From Alphaproteobacteria bacterium (GTDB lineage: Bacteria > Pseudomonadota > Alphaproteobacteria > DSM-16000 > Inquilinaceae): a stretch of 64,000 bases of DNA. A program made the position numbers and the translations under genes. Positions 34,821-43,470 of this stretch are shown here, piece by piece (position 1 is the first letter of the stretch; each line of letters begins with the position of its first letter). Under the pieces are notes generated by a model. That model saw only the letters and a list, made by a program, of their open reading frames with translations. It ran no database searches and was not told where the DNA came from. The DNA is taken from NCBI GenBank assembly GCA_028277405.1, contig JANQGH010000085.1, positions 1 through 64,000 of the forward strand. Reading direction: 5' to 3'.

Positions 34821-36107
34821 ATGAAGGGCACGCTGGGGATCACGGTATGCGTCGCGGCGCTGATGGCGGCGAACGCGGCAACCGCGCAGGAACTGGTGAT
34901 CTGGCACGACAAGGGCGATGACGGCCTGGCCATGATCGAGGAGATGTCGGCGCTGTTCGAAGCGCAGCATCCCGGCGTTACGGTCACGTCCCTGTCCTAT
35001 CCGACCGAGCAATGGTTCAACCGGTCGATCGCCGGGCTGAACACCAATACCGGGCCGGACATCCTGTTCAACGACAACAACCGCATTGCCACGATCCAGC
35101 AGTCGACCGGCCGGCTATGCTCCGTGGCTGATCTGGTCGACGCCCTGCCGGACGGCGACCGGGCCTATATCACGGACGGCGACATCGCCTCGGCCACCTT
35201 GGAAGGCGACATCATCATGATGCCGTTCCAGCGGGTCGTGATTGGCTGGGGCGCGCGCCAAAGCTGGCTGGATGCGGTCGGCGAAGAGTATCCGGAGACC
35301 TGGGACGACATGATCCGCATCGCCCAACTGTTCCAGGACACCGATCCCGACGGCAATGGCGAGGACGACACGTTTGGCGTGGCGCTGCAGGCCGGCTCCG
35401 CCCCGTCCATGATCGGCGCGGGCACGCGCATGTTTGCCATCGCGGGTAACGGCGTGCCCTACGACATCATGAACACGGACGCCGAGATCGTCATTACCGA
35501 TCCCACTGTGGCCGATCCGACCATCGGCATCCTGCAACTGTTCACCGAACACGGCCTGGTGTCGCCGGACACGGTGAACCACAACTTCACCGACATGTAT
35601 CAGTTGATCGAGGGCGGCCGCGTCGGCTTCTTCCGGGTCGGTAACTGGAATGTCGCCAAGTGGGATCGCGAAGCGCTGGAAGGCGACTATGTTGTCGGCC
35701 CCTACCCCAGCCACATCGAGGGCCAGCCAGGACACATGCTGGTCAACACGGTCCGCGGCATGGCCGTGCCGTGCGACGGCGACAATGTCGATCTGGCACG
35801 CGACTTCGTCTCATTCATCGTCTCGCAGGAGGCCCAGCAGGCCTCGCTTGATCATATGGGCGGCGTGGTCCGCGACGATCTCGACATCAGCGGCGTGACG
35901 CCGGGACTGACCCCCTTCGTCAGTGGTGAATACCCGATGGCAACGGACAGCTTCATGGCCTCGATCCATCCCTGGTATCCGGAACTTGAAGAGGCGTATT
36001 ACCGGCACCTGATCGATGCGGTCAGCAACCCGCCGCAGGATTGGGACGCGTGGCTGCAGGCGACCGCCGAAGACTTGCAAAACACCGTTGCGGAATTGCA
36101 GAACTAA
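34821..36107 (+). CDS. Sugar ABC transporter substrate-binding protein (locus A)
   Basis: The 428-residue family 1 solute-binding protein has a Sec signal peptide ending A-N-A-A-T-A-Q-E, then L-V-I-W-H-D-K-G and the P-D-I-L-F-N-D motif typical of CUT1-type sugar binders. It should capture an oligo- or monosaccharide in the periplasm. GGAGGG precedes the ATG; longer readings begin inside the divergent regulator. A hairpin follows it at 36125, often seen where binding protein mRNA is kept more abundant than the permeases. Confidence 0.9.
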   Translation: MKGTLGITVCVAALMAANAATAQELVIWHDKGDDGLAMIEEMSALFEAQHPGVTVTSLSYPTEQWFNRSIAGLNTNTGPDILFNDNNRIATIQQSTGRLCSVADLVDALPDGDRAYITDGDIASATLEGDIIMMPFQRVVIGWGARQSWLDAVGEEYPETWDDMIRIAQLFQDTDPDGNGEDDTFGVALQAGSAPSMIGAGTRMFAIAGNGVPYDIMNTDAEIVITDPTVADPTIGILQLFTEHGLVSPDTVNHNFTDMYQLIEGGRVGFFRVGNWNVAKWDREALEGDYVVGPYPSHIEGQPGHMLVNTVRGMAVPCDGDNVDLARDFVSFIVSQEAQQASLDHMGGVVRDDLDISGVTPGLTPFVSGEYPMATDSFMASIHPWYPELEEAYYRHLIDAVSNPPQDWDAWLQATAEDLQNTVAELQN

Positions 36108-36124
36108 GCCCGCGATTTGATTGG

Positions 36125-36157
36125 GCCGGGCGGCCTTTCGGTCGTCCGGCAGCCTTT
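36125..36157 (+). terminator. Hairpin between binding protein and permease genes
   Basis: GCCGGGCGGCC (36125-36135) pairs with GGTCGTCCGGC (36140-36150) through 11 consecutive pairs, two of them G-U, across a TTTC loop; AGCCTTTTCC follows. It probably acts as a partial terminator or 3' stabiliser that lowers permease expression relative to the binding protein. Confidence 0.65.
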
Positions 36158-36174
36158 TCCTGGGGGTTGGAGTG

Positions 36175-37116
36175 ATGACGACGGCTGTTGCAACGGCCAC
36201 GCCACGGCGCCTCCTGCCCCATTTGTCGCGCAAGGCGGCCGGCAATGCGTGGCACAAGCGCACGCTCTATCTGTTCCTGCTGCCTTTCGCCGCCCTGACG
36301 GCGATCTTCGGCCTGTGGCCGATCGGGCAGAGCATTTATCTCTCCTTCACCGAAAGCTACACAGCACTCAGCCCCCAGCCTGTCTTTGTCGGGCTGGAGA
36401 ACTTCCGCGAGATCCTCAGCAATCCGGACTTTCTGGACTCGTTGTGGCGGACGCTGCTGTTCACCTTCGTCTCGGTCGTGCTGAACGTTCTGGTCGCGCT
36501 CGTCCTCGCGGTCATGCTGTCGCAACCGATCCTGGAGCGCGGCCGCACGCTGTTCAAGCTGGCGATCTTCCTGCCGGTCATCACCCCGGACGTCGCCGGT
36601 TTCATCGTCTGGAAATGGATGTTCAATCAGGATTTCGGCGTCGTGAACGCGGTGTTGCACGGCCTCGGCCTGCCGGCGTTTCCGGGCGTGACCGAGCCGG
36701 TGTCGGCCTTCGCGACCCTGACCATTGTTGAGCTGTGGCACCATGTCGGCCTCTACACGCTTATCTTCCTGACCAACCTGCAGCTTTTGGATCGCGACCT
36801 GGACGAGGCCGCGCGCATCGACGGTGCCACCCGCTGGCAGCGGTTTCGCTATGTCACCCTGCCCCAGCTCAGGCCCGCCATCATTATCAACTCGGTCTAC
36901 GCGCTGATCGAGTTCCTGAAGACCTTCACCGTCATCGTGGTGATCACGCGCGGCGGGCCGAACTTTTCGACCAACTTCGTCTCCTACTTCGCCTACACCA
37001 AGTTCGGCAACGCCCAGTACGGCGAAGCCATGGCGATGGCGACGGTGCTGTTCGCAGCAGTCGCGGTGCTTGCGGCGGCCCTCGTTTGGGCGATGAGCCG
37101 GGGGGACTATCGATGA
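36175..37116 (+). CDS. Sugar ABC transporter permease 1 (locus A)
   Basis: The 313-residue inner-membrane protein has six predicted helices and the permease EAA loop E-A-A-R-I-D-G-A-T-R-W-Q-R-F, matching MalF/UgpA-type CUT1 permeases. The ATG at 36175 follows GTTGGAG. The stop overlaps the second permease gene (ATGA). The matching ATPase gene is not present in this locus. Confidence 0.92.
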   Translation: MTTAVATATPRRLLPHLSRKAAGNAWHKRTLYLFLLPFAALTAIFGLWPIGQSIYLSFTESYTALSPQPVFVGLENFREILSNPDFLDSLWRTLLFTFVSVVLNVLVALVLAVMLSQPILERGRTLFKLAIFLPVITPDVAGFIVWKWMFNQDFGVVNAVLHGLGLPAFPGVTEPVSAFATLTIVELWHHVGLYTLIFLTNLQLLDRDLDEAARIDGATRWQRFRYVTLPQLRPAIIINSVYALIEFLKTFTVIVVITRGGPNFSTNFVSYFAYTKFGNAQYGEAMAMATVLFAAVAVLAAALVWAMSRGDYR

Positions 37117-37988
37117 GCGGGCCGGCGCGGAAAAAGCCAAGCGCGGCGAGCCGGCTGGCCATCCAGGTGGTCGCCTACGCCGCCGCGATCGCGATCTCGA
37201 TCTTCTTCGTCTACCCGTTCTACTGGATGATCGTGAACTCGTTCCGCACCCAGGAGGCGGTGCTGTCGCGCCCGCTGGCCCTGTTGCCGGAACAGTTCGA
37301 TTTCGCGGCCTATGAGACCATCGCCAATATCGGCGGCGTTTCCCTGACCACGTACTTGACCAACTCGCTGCTGATCACGGCGGTCGCCACGGCGCTGGGC
37401 GTCTCGATCATGGCCATGGGCGCCTATGCGCTTTACCGGTCGCCCAAGCTGCCGCTGTTCGGCACGGTGCGGAACACGTTCCTGGTCGCGATCATGTATC
37501 CCAACATGCTGTTGGTAATTCCGCTTTACTTCGTCGTCTATTATCTGGGCCTGCTGCAAAGCCAGGCCGGAAACTATGTCGGCATCGTGCTGTCGATCAG
37601 CATTGTGCCGCTGGTGTTCATCCTGTTCCTACAGTTCTTCCGCAACATCCCCAGCGAACTGTTGGACGCCGCCGTCATGGACGGGGCGACGGAATGGCAG
37701 ATTTTCCGGCGCATCGTCCTGCCGCTGGCCAAGCCCGTCGTTCTGACCGCCTGTTTGATCGCCGTCTTGCTGAACTGGAAGCAATGGTTTCAGATCCTGG
37801 TGATCTCGACCTCGCCGGACACCTACACGCTGCCGGTCGCCCTCTTGTCGCTGAACACCGAATATGGCGTAAACTTCCAGGCGACCATGGCGCTGGCCAC
37901 CTTGACCTGCGTGCCGGTGATCATCGTGTTCATCCTTACCCAGCGACGGGTGATGAGCGGCTTCTTGGCAGGCGCGGTGAAGGGCTGA
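37113..37988 (+). CDS. Sugar ABC transporter permease 2 (locus A)
   Basis: The 291-residue MalG/UgpE-type permease has six helices with F-F-V-Y-P-F-Y-W-M-I-V-N-S-F in the first and the EAA loop L-L-D-A-A-V-M-D-G-A-T-E-W-Q-I-F. It is translationally coupled to permease 1. The importer ends here without an ATP-binding gene, so a shared ATPase must energise it, possibly the TOBE-containing one at 52616 or one elsewhere. Confidence 0.92.
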   Translation: MSGPARKKPSAASRLAIQVVAYAAAIAISIFFVYPFYWMIVNSFRTQEAVLSRPLALLPEQFDFAAYETIANIGGVSLTTYLTNSLLITAVATALGVSIMAMGAYALYRSPKLPLFGTVRNTFLVAIMYPNMLLVIPLYFVVYYLGLLQSQAGNYVGIVLSISIVPLVFILFLQFFRNIPSELLDAAVMDGATEWQIFRRIVLPLAKPVVLTACLIAVLLNWKQWFQILVISTSPDTYTLPVALLSLNTEYGVNFQATMALATLTCVPVIIVFILTQRRVMSGFLAGAVKG

Positions 37989-38088
37989 CGCGCAACCACC
38001 TGCCGTCTAGTGTAACGCAGTCGCTCGCTCCGAATCGAGGGTCCGTCGCCTGCTGAGCTCCGAGAACAGTCACGCCAAATGGACCCTG

Positions 38089-39408
38089 ATGATCGCCATG
38101 GGCTGCGTCGTCGGGGTCATCTTGCTCGACGAGACGATCGTCGCCGTGGCGCTGCCGACGATCCAAAGAGAACTCGGCCTTTCCGTCGTCAGCAGCCACT
38201 GGGTACTTAACACCTATTTGCTGTTTCTGGCGGGACTAGCGGCCGCTGCCGGACGATTAGGTGACATCGTGGGCATCAAGGTTCTGTGCCTTTTTGGATT
38301 GGCACTGTTTGGCCTGTCCTCACTGGTGGCCGGCCTGGCCCAGGACGGCGCCTCGATTATCATCGCGCGAAGCTTTCAGGGCATGGGTGCGGCGGCAATC
38401 TTTCCAATCTCCCTGGCCATCGTCACATCCGTATTCCCCCCGGAACAGCGGGGCTTCGCCATCGGCCTCTATGGCGCCATCGGCACCAGTTTCTTTGCGC
38501 TGGGACCGCTGGTGGGCGGGGTGTTCACCGACTTCGTCTCTTGGCGCTGGATCTTCTGGATCAATCCGCCGATCGTGTTGGCGATTGCCGTTGCCGTCCT
38601 GGTGTATTGGAAAGACCCGCCACGCGAGCCTGCCGACGCGCGTTTCGACATCGTCGGCTTGGTCATGCTGATCTGCGGTATGGGCATGATCGTCTTTGCC
38701 GTCATGCAGAGTTCCGACTGGGGTTGGGCGAGTTTGGGCATTTGGCCCGTCCTGATTGTCGGCTGCGGCCTGATGGCGGCGTTCGTGCGTTACGAAATCC
38801 GCAACAGCAACCCGTTGATCGAGGTTGACCTGTTCGCAAGCAGCACTGTGAGTGCCTGCACGCTGGTCCTGTTCACGGCGCAATACAGCAAACTGACATT
38901 TATTGTGTTCGGCGCCCTTTACTTCCAGCAGGCGCTCGGCTTCAGCCCGTTTTACGCCGGGCTTGCGCTGCTTCCGGCCGTCGGTATCCAGGCCTTCGCC
39001 GCCGTCCCTTCCGGTCGTTTTGTCGACCGGGTCGGCACGCGGCTTCCAACACTGGTCGGCCTTTCGGTTGCTTCGCTGTCGCTGATCTGGATGGGGGTCG
39101 CTGTCGCCCGCAATGAGTATACGGTGCTGCTGCCGGCCCTGCTGGCGTGGGCCCTGGTTATGGGCTTCTTGTACCTGCCGGCAATGCGAGCGCTGCCCAA
39201 CGCCGTCGCAATCGAACGACAGGGTCAGGCGGGAGGTATCGTCATGTCGTCCCAATTGCTGGGCGGAACCGTCAGCGTAGCCGTTGGCAGCTCGCTGTAT
39301 GCCTTCAACAACAGCTTTGAGATCATCTTCCTTGCAAATGGTGTGCTTTCGCTGGTGACGCTCGCCGTCGCCTGGGCCGCTATTCGAGCCGAGCCGGCGT
39401 CGGCCTGA
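38089..39408 (+). CDS. DHA2-type MFS exporter (EmrB/QacA-like)
   Basis: The 439-residue polytopic protein has the drug-efflux signature L-D-E-T-I-V-A-V-A-L-P-T-I in the first helix and about 14 membrane segments. The only canonical start is ATG 38089, which lacks a ribosome site and cuts the usual polar N-terminus. The frame continues upstream to a stop at 38008, and a CTG at 38050 or 38053 after AGGGT would give a more typical N-terminus. Its stop directly abuts that of the convergent Lrp gene. Confidence 0.85.
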   Translation: MIAMGCVVGVILLDETIVAVALPTIQRELGLSVVSSHWVLNTYLLFLAGLAAAAGRLGDIVGIKVLCLFGLALFGLSSLVAGLAQDGASIIIARSFQGMGAAAIFPISLAIVTSVFPPEQRGFAIGLYGAIGTSFFALGPLVGGVFTDFVSWRWIFWINPPIVLAIAVAVLVYWKDPPREPADARFDIVGLVMLICGMGMIVFAVMQSSDWGWASLGIWPVLIVGCGLMAAFVRYEIRNSNPLIEVDLFASSTVSACTLVLFTAQYSKLTFIVFGALYFQQALGFSPFYAGLALLPAVGIQAFAAVPSGRFVDRVGTRLPTLVGLSVASLSLIWMGVAVARNEYTVLLPALLAWALVMGFLYLPAMRALPNAVAIERQGQAGGIVMSSQLLGGTVSVAVGSSLYAFNNSFEIIFLANGVLSLVTLAVAWAAIRAEPASA

Positions 39409-39903
39409 CTAGCCCGGCCGAACCCCGCGTTCCAGGACCGTGCTGAGCGCGATATAGCTGCGGGTGCGCTCCACACCCTTCATGTCGTAAATCTCGCGCA
39501 GAATGTCCTCCAGCGCCTGGGGGCCCTCGGTCCGGATCTTCAGCAGGACGCAGGTGTCGCCGGCGACGGTGTGGATCTCCTCGACCTCCGGCAGCTTGCT
39601 CATGGCCATGAGCTGTTCGCTCTTGCCCCAGCCGGCCGTGTCGACATGGACGAAGGCCAGCAAGGGTTTGCCGATCTTTTCGGGGTCCAGCACCGCGACC
39701 GTGCCCTTGATGACGCCGTCGCGCTTCAAACGCTTGACCCGCTCATGAACCGCCGGCGGCGACAGGTGCAAGAGCCGCCCAAGATCGGCATAACTGCGGG
39801 TGGCATCCTCCGCCAACAGGCCTAACAAGGTTCGGTCCTTGGCATCCGTCGTTCGGCTTGTCGCGGTTGTACGCCGAACACTGTTCGTTTGTTCAGCCTC
39901 CAT
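39409..39903 (-). CDS. Lrp/AsnC family transcriptional regulator
   Basis: The 164-residue protein has an N-terminal helix-turn-helix (S-Y-A-D-L-G-R-L-L-H-L-S-P-P-A-V-H-E-R-V, about 37-56) and the RAM effector domain (A-F-V-H-V-D and V-A-G-D-T-C-V-L-L-K-I). The ATG at 39903 is chosen because the next 20 residues are a normal polar lead; longer readings run into the divergent gene. It is divergent, 47 bases apart, from an MFS exporter gene it probably controls. Confidence 0.92.
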   Translation of the reverse strand: MEAEQTNSVRRTTATSRTTDAKDRTLLGLLAEDATRSYADLGRLLHLSPPAVHERVKRLKRDGVIKGTVAVLDPEKIGKPLLAFVHVDTAGWGKSEQLMAMSKLPEVEEIHTVAGDTCVLLKIRTEGPQALEDILREIYDMKGVERTRSYIALSTVLERGVRPG

Positions 39904-39918
39904 GCTTGAACCCTGTTC
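39876..39918. promoter_or_regulatory. Paired GAAC-N3-GTTC sites at the lrp start
   Basis: Two matching dyads, GAACACTGTTC (39876-39886) and GAACCCTGTTC (39908-39918), begin 32 bases apart, close to three helical turns. The first extends to CGAACA-C-TGTTCG. They flank the Lrp start codon and reach into the divergent promoter region. Phased repeats suit an Lrp octamer or dimer pair. Confidence 0.55.
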
Positions 39919-39950
39919 ATCATTTGGTCGGATTGATCTAATAAACCTGC

Positions 39951-41162
39951 ATGGCGGAGCACATTCAAGAGAAAGCGGCGCGGCGGTCACACGCTGTACA
40001 AGTTGGCCTGCTGACCCTGGGCATCGCCCTGGTCGGCTCCAACTCTCTGGTCTTGAGCCCGATCCTGACCGATGTCGCCGCCGACTTCGATGCGCGGGCG
40101 GCCGACGTGGCGCGGGCGATCGCCGCCTATGGCGGCGCCACCGCACTCTCGGCCTTTGCGCTGGCCCGCCATATCGACCGGGTCGGGCCGCGTCTCGTGC
40201 TGTTGCTCGGGATGGTGGTCATGATGTTGGCCATCGGCGCCAGCGCGCTCGCCCATTCATGGGTTGCCCTCGCCCTGGCCCAGGGAGTGGCCGGGCTTGG
40301 CGCCGGGGTCGTCCTGCCGGCGACTTATCATTTGGCCGCGACGGTCGCGCCAAAAGGGGCCGAAGCCCGGACGCTGGGGCGGGTCTTGACCGGCTGGTCG
40401 CTGTCGCTGGTTATGGGCATACCGGCCGCAGCATTGTTGACCGATCTGGCGGGCTGGCGATCGGTGTTCCTCGTGCTGGCCGGTGTCGGTTTTGTTGCGT
40501 TGATCGGCTTTGTCCGGCTGCTGCCGAGGGACCGGCCGGCGTTGGCGCCCGCGCGCGAGGGTCCGTTGGCGCCGCTGAAGATACCGACCGTGCCGATCCT
40601 GTTGGCGACATGCTTTGCGTTCATGATCGGCTTCTACGGCGTCTATCCCTTTGTCGGCGACCATTTGCGGGTCAGCCACGGCATCGCTGCCGCGCCGGCG
40701 GGGCTGTTCGTACTGGCCTACGGTGTCGGCTTTGGCCTGGCCAGCCTTGGCGACGGCCTGATCGACCGGTTCGGCCTACGCCGGATGTTTCCGCTGGCAC
40801 TGCTGACGGTGGCGCTGATCTATCTGGCCATGATCCCGGCGGCTGAAGCCTTCTGGTCCGTGATCATGCTGTCCGCCATCTGGGGTTTTGTGAACCATTT
40901 CGGCCTGAATGCGCTGGTCCTGCTGCTGTCGCGGGCAGACCCGGTGCGGCGCGGCGCCATCCTAGGATTGAACAGCGCGGTGACATACGCCGCATCGTTC
41001 ATCGGGGCGGCCGTGTTTGGCGAGATCTACGCCGACATCGGATTTGCCGCCATCTGCGGCCTTGCCGGCCTGGCCTTGGCGATCGGTGCCCTCTTGGTGC
41101 ACGTCGGTCTGCGCGGCCGATTGGCATCGGCCAAGGCGTCGGCAGCCCGCGAAAGCACCTAA
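39951..41162 (+). CDS. MFS transporter, likely exporter controlled by Lrp
   Basis: The 403-residue protein has about 12 membrane helices and resembles DHA1-type exporters (AraJ/YdhP-like), with R-H-I-D-R-V-G-P-R in the loop after helix 2 and a helix 5 pattern with G-W-R-S-V-F. Its start is 47 bases from the divergent Lrp gene, the usual layout for an amino-acid-responsive exporter, but the substrate is unknown. Its stop overlaps that of the convergent esterase by four bases. Confidence 0.85.
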   Translation: MAEHIQEKAARRSHAVQVGLLTLGIALVGSNSLVLSPILTDVAADFDARAADVARAIAAYGGATALSAFALARHIDRVGPRLVLLLGMVVMMLAIGASALAHSWVALALAQGVAGLGAGVVLPATYHLAATVAPKGAEARTLGRVLTGWSLSLVMGIPAAALLTDLAGWRSVFLVLAGVGFVALIGFVRLLPRDRPALAPAREGPLAPLKIPTVPILLATCFAFMIGFYGVYPFVGDHLRVSHGIAAAPAGLFVLAYGVGFGLASLGDGLIDRFGLRRMFPLALLTVALIYLAMIPAAEAFWSVIMLSAIWGFVNHFGLNALVLLLSRADPVRRGAILGLNSAVTYAASFIGAAVFGEIYADIGFAAICGLAGLALAIGALLVHVGLRGRLASAKASAAREST

Positions 41163-42013
41163 TGCGTGGCCGATTCCGCGGTTGCCTCGATCCAGGTTTG
41201 CGTCGTCGCCGACCAGCCGGATGGGACACCATGCCCGCCATCGTTCAAGCAAAGCTGAAGTGCGCCATCCGTGCAGGACGACCAGACCTGACAGGTTGAG
41301 CTGCCGACGGTGAGATCGTCGCGATCGGCCATCGTCGGACAGGCGTCCAGCGCGCGCAAGACGTCGAGCCCGGCCAAGACGTCCGCCTGCCGCCAGCGGT
41401 CGCCGATCGGGCGTCCTGCCATGGGCACCACCCTGTCCGACGTGCCATGGGTGTGGCGCATGGTGACCGGCCCGGCCTCGCAGGTCGCCGGCATCGGCTC
41501 CCAGAAGGCGCCCGAGATCGGGGCGTAATGGGTGAAGGGCGCGCCGACAAAGCAGGCCACGGACCAGACCATCGACCCGCCTTGCGAAAACCCCGCCGCG
41601 ACGATGCGTTCGGGATCGGTGGGATAGCGGTCTTGCACATCCTCGATGACGGCGCGGACGTAGGCCGTGTCGTCGCGCGCCTGGCTCGGGGAGCCCTGAT
41701 GCGCCCAGGTGTTTTCGTGCCCGTCCCCGGCGACGAACAGATAACCGGCGCCGGTCCAGGCCCCGACAAGGCCCCGATTGCTCACCGCCGCCCGTCCGGA
41801 CCCCTGATAGCCGTGAAACCAGACGATCACCGGCAACGGCGTCTCGCCGTCCCATTCAGGCGGTTCTTCGACATAGTACTGGCCGGTGTCCACACCATCG
41901 TCATCCGGAAAGCTGATCGGACAAGGTTGATCCGACCCGCAGGCGGGCTGGCCAAACGCCGGCCCAAGGCCAAGCAAGACGATCAACAAAGAACCGGCCA
42001 CCAATGAACGCAC
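41159..42013 (-). CDS. Secreted PHB depolymerase/CE1-type esterase
   Basis: The 284-residue alpha/beta hydrolase has a signal peptide (L-L-I-V-L-L-G-L-G-P-A-F-G). The serine nucleophile lies in A-G-F-S-Q-G-G-S-M, an Asp in G-T-S-D-R-V-V-P, and a His in D-G-G-H-G-V-P. The oxyanion segment is W-F-H-G-Y-Q-G-S-G-R. Many cysteines suggest a periplasmic or extracellular enzyme. LpqC/feruloyl esterase-like enzymes share this fold, so the substrate is open. Confidence 0.83.
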   Translation of the reverse strand: MRSLVAGSLLIVLLGLGPAFGQPACGSDQPCPISFPDDDGVDTGQYYVEEPPEWDGETPLPVIVWFHGYQGSGRAAVSNRGLVGAWTGAGYLFVAGDGHENTWAHQGSPSQARDDTAYVRAVIEDVQDRYPTDPERIVAAGFSQGGSMVWSVACFVGAPFTHYAPISGAFWEPMPATCEAGPVTMRHTHGTSDRVVPMAGRPIGDRWRQADVLAGLDVLRALDACPTMADRDDLTVGSSTCQVWSSCTDGALQLCLNDGGHGVPSGWSATTQTWIEATAESATH

Positions 42014-42083
42014 GGCTGCACCTCCTGCCGCCCAAACAGCCGGCTCAGCAAGCTATGGGACCGGCAGAAGCGTCAACTGCTCG

Positions 42084-42103
42084 GATCACACATATGCGTG
42101 ATC
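42084..42103. promoter_or_regulatory. 20-base palindrome upstream of the RND pump
   Basis: GATCACACATATGCGTGATC is a palindrome except for one mismatched pair (42090/42097). It lies 40 bases upstream of a second palindrome in the same intergenic region. The regulator is not encoded nearby. Confidence 0.45.
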
Positions 42104-42140
42104 TGTACTGGGCTGTCGGGACGAAGAGTGAAGATCCGGC

Positions 42141-42168
42141 TTGAAAGTGTAATTACACGTTCTATCTG
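42141..42168 (+). promoter_or_regulatory. Candidate promoter with embedded operator for the RND pump
   Basis: TTGAAA (42141-42146) and TATCTG (42163-42168) are spaced by 16 bases. Overlapping the -35 and filling the spacer is GAAAGTGTAATTACACGTTC (42143-42162), a palindrome with one mismatched pair and a perfect GTGTAATTACAC core. This is the size and form of a TetR-type operator. The leader to the ATG at 42289 would be about 115 bases. Confidence 0.5.
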
Positions 42169-42288
42169 ATGGCGCGAAGGATTGGCGGCATCGACCCGCC
42201 CTCACCCCATAACTGACATGAATACTTGATCTCAGGCCCATGATACACGTACAAATTGCTGTTGGGGTTAAAGATCTTGAGAACGAGC

Positions 42289-43470
42289 ATGAGTAATCAC
42301 CACGCTGCCACGGAGCCGCGCGCGAGGCGCGGCCTCATCTGGCGTGCATTGGGCCTGACCGGCCAGGTTATTGTCGGCGCGTTTATCGTTAGCGCCGTGC
42401 TGTTCGCCGTGAGCACGCTGCGCCAGCCGGGCACCGCCAGCGACGAGACGACCTTGGCCGCGCCGATACCGGTCGAAATCCTGACGATCGTCGAGGAGGA
42501 CGGCTATACCGTGCCGCGCCAATTCGTCGGTCGGGTGGTCGCGCGTCAGGAAACCAGCGCGAGCTTCGAGCTGCCGGGCCGGCTGGTCGAGATCCTGGTC
42601 GACGAGGGCGACAGCGTGCGCGCCGGCGAGACCGTCGCACGCCTCGACACCGCCTTGCTGGAGGCGAGCTTCGACGAGTTGCAGAGCCGGGTTCACGAGT
42701 TGGAGGCGCAGGTCGAGCTCGCCGTGCGCACGGAAGAGCGGCAGCAGGAACTGAACCGGATGGGGCACGCCACCGACCAGCGGCTGGATGAGTCCTATCT
42801 CGAACGCATCGCCCTGGAAGCGGCTCTGGAACAGGCGCGCGCGGCCATTCGGAACGTCGAGATCCAGATCGATAAGTCGACCCTGCGGGCGCCCTTCAAC
42901 GGCTCCGTCGGCGCGCGGATGACCGACATCGGCGCCGTCCTGCAAGCCGGGCAACCCGTGCTCGACATCGTCGAGACCGACGTCATGGAGGCGCGCATCG
43001 GCATACCGGCACCGCTGGCGGAACGGCTCGATGTCGGCGAGGTGTTCGAGATCGCCGTCGGCGACCGGACGATACCCGGAACCTTGCACGCGCTGCGCCG
43101 CGACATCGATCGACAGACCCGCACGGTGACGGCCGTTCTGGTCTTCGGCGACACGATCAGCGTGCCGTCTGGCGAGATCGCCCGCCTGACCCTGGAACGC
43201 TACCACGCCGAGCCCGGCTACTGGATGCCCGTTGCTGCGCTAACGCAAGGCCTCGACGGCCTGTGGTCCGTCTTCGTCGCGCGCGATACTCCGTTCGGCG
43301 ACACGGTCGTGCAGCGCGAGGAAGTCGAGGTCCTGCATTTCGCCTCCGATCAGGTCTTTGTGCGCGGCACGGTCTCGAGCGGGGACCGGGTGGTATCGGT
43401 CGGGGTCGAGCGGGTGACGCCGGGCCAGAGGATCGTGCCCCTGACCTCGCTTGTCGCAGACAATGTCTAG
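42289..43470 (+). CDS. RND efflux periplasmic adaptor subunit
   Basis: The 393-residue membrane fusion protein has an N-terminal anchor (about 23-43), a lipoyl/barrel-sandwich part with V-V-A-R-Q-E-T-S-A-S-F-E-L-P-G, a coiled-coil hairpin (about 115-200), and a beta-barrel domain. It bridges the inner-membrane pump and an outer-membrane channel. I chose ATG 42289 (MSNHHAATEP) over a TTG 33 bases upstream. Its stop overlaps the pump gene by eight bases. Confidence 0.92.
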   Translation: MSNHHAATEPRARRGLIWRALGLTGQVIVGAFIVSAVLFAVSTLRQPGTASDETTLAAPIPVEILTIVEEDGYTVPRQFVGRVVARQETSASFELPGRLVEILVDEGDSVRAGETVARLDTALLEASFDELQSRVHELEAQVELAVRTEERQQELNRMGHATDQRLDESYLERIALEAALEQARAAIRNVEIQIDKSTLRAPFNGSVGARMTDIGAVLQAGQPVLDIVETDVMEARIGIPAPLAERLDVGEVFEIAVGDRTIPGTLHALRRDIDRQTRTVTAVLVFGDTISVPSGEIARLTLERYHAEPGYWMPVAALTQGLDGLWSVFVARDTPFGDTVVQREEVEVLHFASDQVFVRGTVSSGDRVVSVGVERVTPGQRIVPLTSLVADNV

